Assembly (NCBI RefSeq): GCF_030341905.1
Contig: NZ_JATAAF010000009.1
Location: 44,406 to 108,405, forward strand
DNA: 64,000 bases
Source: Porticoccus sp. W117
GTDB lineage: Bacteria > Pseudomonadota > Gammaproteobacteria > Pseudomonadales > Porticoccaceae
Reading direction: 5' to 3'
A program made the translations under genes and the position numbers. The notes beneath the pieces were generated by a model, which was given only the letters and a program-made list of their open reading frames with translations, was not told the DNA's origin and ran no database searches. Every line of letters begins with the position of its first letter. The stretch's first letter is position 1. Positions 48,427 to 55,841 of this stretch are shown here, in pieces.

Positions 48427-51075
48427 TTAACAATACAGCGGGTTGGCTTTGTCTGAATCCAGACCAAGGTCTTTAATGGCCTGAGTAACCACGCTCATCT
48501 TGATGGCCCCTTCATCCGCCAGGGTTTTCAGTGCAGCCACTACCACGTAGTTGCGATCCACTTCAAAGAAGTGGCGCAGTGCCTCGCGGCTGTCGCTGCG
48601 GCCGTAGCCATCGGTACCCAACACTTTGTAGCGGGCCGGGATAAACGGGCGCAGCTGCTCGGCGTAGTTTTTCATGTAATCGGTGGCAGCGATGATCGGG
48701 CCACTTCGACCAGTCAGCTGGCTGGTGATATAAGGCACCTGAGGCTCGGCTTCCGGGTTGAGCATGTTCCAGCGCTCGCAGGCCTGACCGTCGCGGGTCA
48801 GTTCGTTGACGCTGGTGAGGCTCCAGATGTCCGCATCCACCTTGTAGTTCTGCTTGAGAATCGCAGCCGCCTCGCGCACTTCGTTGAGGATGGTACCACC
48901 GCCCAGCAATTGCACTTTCAGCTTGCCCTTGCCACCTTCTTCCAACAGGTAGGCACCTTTGACGATGCCCTCTTCGGCACCTTCCGGCATGGCCGGGTGA
49001 ACGTAGTTTTCGTTCATGGTGGTGATGTAGTAGAAGCAGTTCTCCTTGTCACCGTACATGCGCTTGAGGCCATCCTGAATGACCACCGCCAGCTCATAGC
49101 TGTAGGCCGGGTCGTAGCTGCGGCAATTGGGGATGGTGTTGGCCAGAATGTGGCTGTGGCCATCCTGGTGTTGCAAGCCTTCACCATTCAGGGTGGTGCG
49201 ACCGGCAGTGGCGCCAATCAGGAAACCGCGAGCCTGGGAATCACCCGCTGCCCAGGCCAGGTCGCCAATGCGCTGGAAGCCGAACATGGAGTAGTACACG
49301 TAGAACGGCACCATGGGGCAATCGTAGTTGCTGTAGGCAGTGGCCAACGCCGTCCAGGCGGCCATGGCACCGGCTTCGTTAATACCTTCTTCCAGAATCT
49401 GGCCTTTCTTGTCCTCTTTGTAGAACATGATCTGGTCGCGATCCTGAGGCACGTATTTCTGGCCCGCCGATGAGTAGATACCCAATTGGCGGAACATGCC
49501 TTCCATACCAAAGGTACGGGCTTCATCCGGCACGATGGGCACGATGCGCTTGCCGATCTCTTTGTCTTTCACCAGATTGGAAAGAACCCGCACAAACGCC
49601 ATGGTGGAGGAAATTTCCCGCTCACCTGTGCTTTCCAGTTGCTTGCTGAACACATCCAGTGCAGGCACATTGAGCGCTTCAAAATCTGCCTGACGGGCAG
49701 GTACAGCACCGCCCAATTCGTCACGGCAGTTTTTCAGGTAGGCCATTTCGGCACTGTCTTCTGCCGGACGATAGTACGGCAGGTTGGGCAAGTCTTCGTC
49801 GCCGATGGGAATGCCGAACTTGTCGCGGAAGCCCTTCAGGCTTTCAATATCCAGCTTCTTCACCGAGTGGGTGATGTTGGCGGATTCACCGGCGTCACCC
49901 ATACCGTAACCTTTTACGGTCATGGCCAAAATCACGGAAGGCTGGCCTTTGTGAGCAGCGGCTTCAGCATAGGCAGCGTACACCTTGTAGGGGTCGTGGC
50001 CACCGCGGTTGAGTTTCATGATGTCGTCGTCGCTGAGGTCTTTGACCAGCTCCAACAACTCTGGGTATTTACCGAAGAAGTGTTCGCGGGTATAGGCGCC
50101 ACCGTTGAACTTGTAGTTCTGCAGCTCGCCGTCACAGACTTCGTCCATGCGTTTTTGCAGCAGGCCGGTGGTGTCTTTTTCCAGCAGCGCGTCCCAGTGG
50201 CGGCCCCAGATCACTTTGATCACGTTCCAGCCAGCGCCGCGGAATACCCCTTCCAGCTCCTGAATGATTTTGCCGTTGCCGCGCACCGGGCCATCCAGAC
50301 GCTGCAGGTTACAGTTAATCACAAAGGTGAGGTTTTCCAGGCCTTCGCGACCGGCCAGGGAAATGGCGCCCAGGGTTTCTGGCTCGTCACACTCACCGTC
50401 ACCGAGGAAGGCCCACACCTGACGATCGCCGCGCTCCACCAGACCGCGGGCAGACATGTAGCGCATGATGTGTGCCTGGTAAATAGCCTGCAGCGGCCCC
50501 AGACCCATGGATACGGTGGGGAACTGCCAGTAGTTGGGCATCAGCCAGGGGTGTGGATAGGAAGACAAACCATCGCCGTCTACCTCACAGCGGAATTTGT
50601 CCATCTGATCTTCGCTGAGGCGGCCTTCCAGATAAGAGCGGGCGTAGATGCCCGGCGCAATATGGCCCTGGAAGAAAATCAAATCGTCCAGGTGCTTGTC
50701 GTTGCGGCCCCGGAAAAAGTAGTTGTAGCCCACGTCGTACAAGGTGGCAGAGGAGGCAAATGAAGCGATGTGGCCACCGATGCCGTCTTCGCGCTGATTG
50801 GCGCGCATCACCATGGCCATGGCGTTCCAGCGAATCATGGAGCGCAGCTTGCGTTCCATAAACAAATCACCGGGCATGGGCTTTTGGTTGACGACGGAAA
50901 TGGTATTGCGGAATGGGGTGGTGATGGCGGCGGGCAGCGGAATGCTTTTGTCGTTGGCTCGGTCCATCAATTGTTGGATAAGGTAGGCGGCGCGTTCCTC
51001 GCCTTCGTTGTCAATGACTGACTGAAGGGCGTCCAGCCATTCCTGAGTTTCGATGGGATCGATATCATTCTGCAT
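48427..51075 (-). CDS. aceE: Pyruvate dehydrogenase E1, homodimeric type
   Basis: This 882-residue thiamine-diphosphate enzyme decarboxylates pyruvate and acetylates E2. Motifs: IGGHIASFASSATLYDVGYN, HPWLMPNYWQFPTVSMGLGP, FLGDGECDEPETLGAISLAG (ThDP/Mg site) and LTFVINCNLQRLDGPVRGNG, typical of the E. coli-type single-chain E1. Length agrees with the family (about 885). Start ATG 51075 has an AGAGAGG site. No lpd or pdhR gene is in the window. Confidence 0.97.
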   Translation of the reverse strand: MQNDIDPIETQEWLDALQSVIDNEGEERAAYLIQQLMDRANDKSIPLPAAITTPFRNTISVVNQKPMPGDLFMERKLRSMIRWNAMAMVMRANQREDGIGGHIASFASSATLYDVGYNYFFRGRNDKHLDDLIFFQGHIAPGIYARSYLEGRLSEDQMDKFRCEVDGDGLSSYPHPWLMPNYWQFPTVSMGLGPLQAIYQAHIMRYMSARGLVERGDRQVWAFLGDGECDEPETLGAISLAGREGLENLTFVINCNLQRLDGPVRGNGKIIQELEGVFRGAGWNVIKVIWGRHWDALLEKDTTGLLQKRMDEVCDGELQNYKFNGGAYTREHFFGKYPELLELVKDLSDDDIMKLNRGGHDPYKVYAAYAEAAAHKGQPSVILAMTVKGYGMGDAGESANITHSVKKLDIESLKGFRDKFGIPIGDEDLPNLPYYRPAEDSAEMAYLKNCRDELGGAVPARQADFEALNVPALDVFSKQLESTGEREISSTMAFVRVLSNLVKDKEIGKRIVPIVPDEARTFGMEGMFRQLGIYSSAGQKYVPQDRDQIMFYKEDKKGQILEEGINEAGAMAAWTALATAYSNYDCPMVPFYVYYSMFGFQRIGDLAWAAGDSQARGFLIGATAGRTTLNGEGLQHQDGHSHILANTIPNCRSYDPAYSYELAVVIQDGLKRMYGDKENCFYYITTMNENYVHPAMPEGAEEGIVKGAYLLEEGGKGKLKVQLLGGGTILNEVREAAAILKQNYKVDADIWSLTSVNELTRDGQACERWNMLNPEAEPQVPYITSQLTGRSGPIIAATDYMKNYAEQLRPFIPARYKVLGTDGYGRSDSREALRHFFEVDRNYVVVAALKTLADEGAIKMSVVTQAIKDLGLDSDKANPLYC

Positions 51076-51327
51076 ATTTTTATCTGCCTCTCTTTATTAC
51101 AGCCGCAACACCCACACAGCTGAATTTAGCAAACAGGCGCCATCTGCGGACGCCTGCCGATTATTATGTAGCCAAATTACAAAACCGCCGCATTCTACAA
51201 AAATTGCCCTTTTGCGTCCATTGCCCGAAGGTGCCAAGCACGCTCACCCGAAAGGGGTAAATACTTGATTTTTATAAACTTCCATAAAAATTTAAGCAAC
51301 TGCCTACAACTAATATAGTTACAAATT

Positions 51328-52419
51328 CTACCCCGAGGAGGTTACTTCAGTGCGGGGCCATGCGTTGTAGAGCGCTTTCACCAGAGTCGCCAGGGGGATG
51401 GCAAAGAATACACCCCATACGCCCCAGAAGCCGCCAAACACCAACACCGCGAGAATAATCGCCACCGGATGCAGATTCACCGCTTCGGAAAACAACAGTG
51501 GCACCAGCACATTGCCGTCGAGAAACTGTATCACCCCGTAGGCCAGCATCAGCCACATAAACTCGCCACCCCAGCCCCACTGGAAGTAGCCCACCATGGC
51601 CACCGGGATAGTCACCAGTGCCGCGCCGATGTAGGGAATCACCACCGAAAAGCCCACCAACAAGCCGAGCAAAGCCGCGTAGTTGACCCCCAACACCAAA
51701 AACACGATATAGGTGGCAACGCCGACAATAACAATCTCCACCGCCTTGCCGCGCACGTAGTTGGCCATCTGGTCGTTCATTTCTGCCCAAATGCGGCTCA
51801 TCACCGGGCGGTGTTCCGGCAGCATGCCGCTGAGCGACTGCAGCAACGACTCGCGATCCTTGAGCATAAAGAACACCATAAAGGGCACTACCACCAGGTA
51901 AACAATCACCGCCACCAGATTGGGCACGGTGTTAAAGAGCCCCGCCAACATATTTTCTGCACCAACCGCCAGTTGGCCAGACAGCTGCCCCATCAGGGAA
52001 GTGAGTTGTTCCTCAGAAATCAGCTGTGGGTACTTTTCCGGCAGAGTCATCAGCGCCGTGTGCAATTGCGACAGCATACGCGGCACTTCTGACAGCAGAT
52101 TGCTGGCCTGGCGTACCACCAGCGGCGCCATAAATATCAGTGCTGCCAGCAGCAAGCTGACAAACAGCACAAATACTGTGATGACCGATGCCAGCGGTGG
52201 CACTCGCCACTTCTGCAATCGCTCCACTGGGCTCTGCAGCAAGAATGCGAAGATAAGAGCAGCCAGCACCGGGGCCACTACTTTGCCCATTGTCAAAATA
52301 ATGACTAAACCACCCGCTAACATCAGCGTTAACAGGATGGCTTCGCTGTCACCAAAGTAGCGATTCAACCAGCCGTCAAAGCGACCCTTTACGCTGTTTT
52401 TTTGTGGTTTTGCCGGCAT
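51328..52419 (-). CDS. AI-2E family transporter (PerM-like)
   Basis: This 363-residue membrane protein of the AI-2E/PerM family has VVAPVLAALIFAFLLQSPVE at the N-terminus, a soluble helical portion (LSEVPRMLSQLHTALMTLPEKYP), VYLVVVPFMVFFMLKDRE, and the conserved GLLVGFSVVIPYIGAALVTIPVA and FLDGNVLVPLLFSEAVNLHP. Family members are proposed efflux or sodium/proton carriers; substrate is uncertain. An AGGAG site precedes ATG 52419. It diverges from bepA. Confidence 0.9.
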   Translation of the reverse strand: MPAKPQKNSVKGRFDGWLNRYFGDSEAILLTLMLAGGLVIILTMGKVVAPVLAALIFAFLLQSPVERLQKWRVPPLASVITVFVLFVSLLLAALIFMAPLVVRQASNLLSEVPRMLSQLHTALMTLPEKYPQLISEEQLTSLMGQLSGQLAVGAENMLAGLFNTVPNLVAVIVYLVVVPFMVFFMLKDRESLLQSLSGMLPEHRPVMSRIWAEMNDQMANYVRGKAVEIVIVGVATYIVFLVLGVNYAALLGLLVGFSVVIPYIGAALVTIPVAMVGYFQWGWGGEFMWLMLAYGVIQFLDGNVLVPLLFSEAVNLHPVAIILAVLVFGGFWGVWGVFFAIPLATLVKALYNAWPRTEVTSSG

Positions 52420-52542
52420 TGAATCTCCTGACTGGCAACACAGGCAAGATTCCGCTGTCGAATCGTTGCCGTGTACATTAGGATAGGTACAAACGAAGTC
52501 TATGGCATCTCAACCCCACTGGCGAGCCAAACAGAGGCCATC

Positions 52543-53994
52543 TTGAATTATTTATTTTCCCTAAACGGTTTACGCGCAATTTTGCTAGCCACACTGCTGG
52601 TATCTGCTGCTCAGGCTCAGGACGCAAACCTGCCTGAACTCAGCGATGCCAGTTCTGCCGGCGCCACTCTGGAAAAGGAACACGAGCTGGGGCGCCTGTG
52701 GTTAAAAGCCTTTCGCAGCCGCACCCAGGAATACCCGGATCCGGAAACGCAGCAATACGTAGAGCAACTGATCTACCGCCTGCTGGTGCACAGCGAACTC
52801 AAAGATCGCCGCCTGGAAATCGCTGTAGTGGACAACCCCACAATGAATGCCTTTGCGGTGCCCGGTGGCGTGGTCGGTGTACACAATGGCCTGTTCAATT
52901 TTGCCGAAAGCGAACATCAGCTGGCGTCGGTTCTTGCTCACGAACTGGCCCACCTGAGCCAACGGCACTTTGCCCGTGGCCTGCAGGAGCGCAAGAAAAA
53001 TTCAGTCACCGCCATGGCCGGATTACTGGCGGGGCTGGTGCTGGCAGCTACCAGCAAAGGCGATGCGGGAATTGCCGCACTCACCGCTTCACAGGCGCTG
53101 TCGCAAGATCAACAGTTGCGCTACAGCCGCCAGAACGAACAGGAAGCCGACCGCATCGGCATTGAAACCTTGCACAAAGCGGGGCTGGATCCTAATGGTG
53201 CGCCGCGTATGTTTGAGCGCATGCAACACGCCAGCCGTTTTTCCGGGCAGCGAGTACCAGAGTTTTTGCGCACCCACCCGCTTACCGAAAAACGCATATC
53301 GGATACCCAGTTACGAGCCAACGACTACGACCCAAAAGAGTATGAGGACAATCTGGATTACCACCTGATTCGCGCCAGAATCTTGCTCCATTTTGAAGGC
53401 AACGCCAGTCGCGCCGCCAAGCGCTTTCGCAGCCAATTGAAAGGCACCGACGGCACGCCGCCACAGGCTGCCCAGTACGGCCTGGTACTGGCACTGATCG
53501 CCGGCGAAAAACTGACGGAAGCCCGCCAGGAACTGAACAAGCTGCAAAAACAAGGCAGCAACCAACTCTATAAACTAGCAGAGCTGGATTTGCTGCTTGC
53601 CCAGGGCAATAACGAAGAAGTGATTCGCCTGGCGAGGAAACAGCTGCTGCTCTACCCCAATAACCACGCCCTGAAAATCAAACTGGCCACCGCCTACACC
53701 AAGGCGAAAAAGTTTCAGCTGGCCAATCAGCAACTCACACAACTGTCACGGCAGCGCCCCACCGACCCGCAAGTGTGGTATCAACTGGCGGAAGTACGCG
53801 GCCTGGCCGGGGATATCGTCGGCCTGCACCGAGCAAGGGCGGAATATTTTATTTTGGTAGGCGCCTTCAACATGGCTCGCGATCAACTCAACCACGCCGC
53901 CAAACTCAGTCGCCACGACTTTCAGCAAAGCGCGATTATTAACGAGAAGTTAATTCAGCTGGCGGCGTTGGAAAAGCAGATTGAGAAGTTGTAA
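52543..53994 (+). CDS. bepA: Periplasmic M48 metalloprotease/chaperone, BepA-like
   Basis: This 483-residue protein has a signal peptide (MNYLFSLNGLRAILLATLLVSAAQA) and a zinc protease domain with HELAHLSQRH (HExxH) and, later, QNEQEADRIG (third zinc ligand Glu). A C-terminal TPR domain (about 320-480) follows. Length and layout match E. coli BepA (YfgC), which helps assemble or degrade LptD and other outer-membrane proteins. TTG 52543 is chosen as the start: AGAGG lies just upstream and the signal peptide begins there; the frame upstream (from a GTG at 52471) is not secretory. Convergent repeats follow. Confidence 0.92.
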   Translation: MNYLFSLNGLRAILLATLLVSAAQAQDANLPELSDASSAGATLEKEHELGRLWLKAFRSRTQEYPDPETQQYVEQLIYRLLVHSELKDRRLEIAVVDNPTMNAFAVPGGVVGVHNGLFNFAESEHQLASVLAHELAHLSQRHFARGLQERKKNSVTAMAGLLAGLVLAATSKGDAGIAALTASQALSQDQQLRYSRQNEQEADRIGIETLHKAGLDPNGAPRMFERMQHASRFSGQRVPEFLRTHPLTEKRISDTQLRANDYDPKEYEDNLDYHLIRARILLHFEGNASRAAKRFRSQLKGTDGTPPQAAQYGLVLALIAGEKLTEARQELNKLQKQGSNQLYKLAELDLLLAQGNNEEVIRLARKQLLLYPNNHALKIKLATAYTKAKKFQLANQQLTQLSRQRPTDPQVWYQLAEVRGLAGDIVGLHRARAEYFILVGAFNMARDQLNHAAKLSRHDFQQSAIINEKLIQLAALEKQIEKL

Positions 53995-54110
53995 AAAAAG
54001 CTGCGGGCTACTGGCTACGAGCCGCTCGCAACATCGACAATCCAGTTTGGCAAATCTCCGAACCCGTCATTCCTGCGAAAGCGCACTACTGCCCGAGGTA
54101 CTTTTTCTAC

Positions 54111-54203
54111 CGTCATGCCCGCGAAGGCGGGCATCCATAGACCACCGTATTTTCCAGCTTTAGTGCCATACTCACATGGATCTCCGCCTTCGCGGAGATG
54201 ACG
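54111..54203. repeat. Palindromic repeat, GTCATGCCCGCGAAGGCGG type
   Basis: The left half GTCATGCCCGCGAAGGCGGG and right half CTCCGCCTTCGCGGAGATGAC are inverted relatives, each with its own small hairpin. Repeats of this sequence are widespread between genes of many Proteobacteria. Confidence 0.7.
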
Positions 54204-54338
54204 TATTTTTGAGTCCCGCTACAACTCAAGACTTTTGTGCCACTGTCAAAATGGATCCCCGCCTGCGCGCACTACTGTCCGGAATAAATTAAAGGCTTAC
54301 TGTAAAGCCTTGTTGCGTAAGCTCTATTGCCAAATGGA

Positions 54339-54502
54339 TGGCAGAGAGACTTAAAAATTTCGTCATCGCGAGCGAAGCGCGGCGATCCAGTGGCTTTGCT
54401 TATAAATCAGCGTGTTAAAAGACACTGGATTGCTTCGCTGCGCTCGCAATGACGGCCTGGGAGTTTATTCCGGACAGCAGTGCGCCTGCGCGGGGATGAC
54501 GG
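54339..54502. repeat. Dispersed repeat, long copy
   Basis: It starts GGCAGAGAGACTTAAAAATTT, runs through CGTCATCGCGAGCGAAGCG and CTCGCAATGACGG, and ends GTTTATTCCGGACAGCAGTG plus CGGGGATGACGG. Nearly the same order and sequence occur at 59,020-59,172, in the same orientation. The centre (GCTTATAAATCAGCGTG) is shared in inverse with 43,363-43,556. Confidence 0.82.
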
Positions 54503-54554
54503 ATATCTGGCACCACCCTGCTCGCAGCCCGCAGCGCACAGCCCGCGGCTTAAC

Positions 54555-55778
54555 TTAATCAAACAACTCCGCCAGTTTGTTATCCAGCTTTTCCTTGCGC
54601 AAGTTGATGCCGACAATTTTTCCAGTGGCAGCTTCTACCAGGTAGTTGGCGGGTATTCCGTTGACGCCGTACAGTTTCACAACCGGGCTGTCGTAGGCCT
54701 CCAGATCGCTGACATCCACCCAGGGTATGCCGTCTTCTTCCGAGGCTTCTTCCCAGCTTTCCTGTTCGTGATCCAGAGAGAAGGAAACGATTTCAAAGCC
54801 TTTACTGTTGAAGTGCTTATAGGCTTGTTTCATGTGGGGAATTTCCGCCCGACACGGGGCACACCATGACGCCCAGAATTCCACCAGTACGTATTTATTG
54901 TTATTCATCACCTCACTGACTTTGAAGTTATTGCCCTGCAAATCCTGGGCTTCAAAATCTTTGATAATGCTACCCACTTTAATGCTGTCTTTGATTTCAG
55001 CGGCTGCCACTCTGTCCTTGAGCCTGACAATTTCGTGCTCTAGAGCCAGTGAGTTGGGCATCTCCGCTTTCAGTGCCTGCATGTATTGCAGCCGCTGGCT
55101 GGCATCCAGACCATTTTCATACACCGTCAACGCCAGAAAGCGGGCAACCGGGTTGGGCGCATTATCGATAACAGACATCAGATGCTTCTCAGCCATTGCC
55201 CCCATGGTTGATCCGAGCTGACCAATTTCATTGCTAATGGCTTGCAGTTCAGATTCCGGCAGCGTGTCGTTGTATTTGCCATACAACGCCAGACGCTCCG
55301 CCACCAGCCGCTTATATTCCGGGTCGTTTTTCCAGACGCCATACACCTGCTCATACAAAGGGCCACCAACCATTGTCTCTGCATTCATATCGACACTAAT
55401 CGAACCAGGTTCCAAAACAATACTCTGCTTGGCCACAGTCAACTTGCCGCCATCGGCACTCACCACAACGCCACCAGTCAGTATTTCGGTAACAGGAAAG
55501 CTGAGTTCAAACTGGCCGTCCACGATGGCGACTTTCTGCACTTCTTTCACAAGCCCTTTGATGGCTGAGCCAGGGGGCTTGGGTACCCACACCATCGCTT
55601 CCAGTGTGCCGGGAGTTGCTCCGGCTTGTTCGGATTGCGGTGTCAGGGTGTAGCGACCGCGTATGGTCATTATTGGTTGGGCTTTTTTAGCCTGAAGGGC
55701 CTCAGCGTTCAGCTTACCGCTGTCACTGCAAGCCGCCAGGCCCAGTGCCATCAACGCAACAATTAACAGCTTTTTCAT
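54555..55778 (-). CDS. TlpA-like thioredoxin-fold lipoprotein (DUF4369-type N-terminus)
   Basis: This 407-residue protein has a lipoprotein signal (KKLLIVALMALGLAACS, Cys17 lipidated). The N-terminal beta-rich domain (about 25-140) resembles DUF4369-like regions, then a helical linker leads to a C-terminal TlpA/redoxin domain: VLVEFWASWCAPCRAEIPHM (WCAPC active site) and GIPANYLVEA with the cis-Pro. It should reduce disulfides or handle thiols in the periplasm. Its AGGAGGAG ribosome site directly follows the terminator hairpin of the upstream TonB receptor gene, so it is expressed by read-through or its own promoter. A role with the receptor is likely but unproven. Confidence 0.87.
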   Translation of the reverse strand: MKKLLIVALMALGLAACSDSGKLNAEALQAKKAQPIMTIRGRYTLTPQSEQAGATPGTLEAMVWVPKPPGSAIKGLVKEVQKVAIVDGQFELSFPVTEILTGGVVVSADGGKLTVAKQSIVLEPGSISVDMNAETMVGGPLYEQVYGVWKNDPEYKRLVAERLALYGKYNDTLPESELQAISNEIGQLGSTMGAMAEKHLMSVIDNAPNPVARFLALTVYENGLDASQRLQYMQALKAEMPNSLALEHEIVRLKDRVAAAEIKDSIKVGSIIKDFEAQDLQGNNFKVSEVMNNNKYVLVEFWASWCAPCRAEIPHMKQAYKHFNSKGFEIVSFSLDHEQESWEEASEEDGIPWVDVSDLEAYDSPVVKLYGVNGIPANYLVEAATGKIVGINLRKEKLDNKLAELFD

Positions 55779-55789
55779 TTTCTCCTCCT

Positions 55790-55815
55790 AAAAAAGGGGC
55801 GCGCAATTGCGCGCC
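55790..55815 (-). terminator. Intercistronic terminator/attenuator between receptor and TlpA-like gene
   Basis: On the minus strand GGGCGCGCAATTGCGCGCCC is a perfect palindrome followed by six T, then immediately the TlpA ribosome site. It should reduce expression of the downstream gene relative to the receptor. Confidence 0.82.
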
Positions 55816-55841
55816 CAACAAGTTACAACCATGTTATTTCA

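Larger units (their letters stand above)
53995..54554. other. Repeat-filled intergenic region
   Basis: This 560-base gap between convergent bepA and the TlpA-like gene has no gene. It contains two repeat types listed separately (54,111 and 54,339), plus a partial inverted piece GCGCACTACTGTCCGGAATAAA near 54,267-54,288 that matches the right end of the second repeat. It looks like a site of repeated insertions. Confidence 0.65.

Noticed and set aside
49486..50763. 425-codon plus-strand frame opposite aceE
   Set aside because: Antisense shadow of a highly conserved gene; long only because of codon bias.
53995..54554. CRISPR-like array because of several repeats close together
   Set aside because: The repeats are of different types, each palindromic over about 90-160 bases, with no regular spacers and no cas genes.
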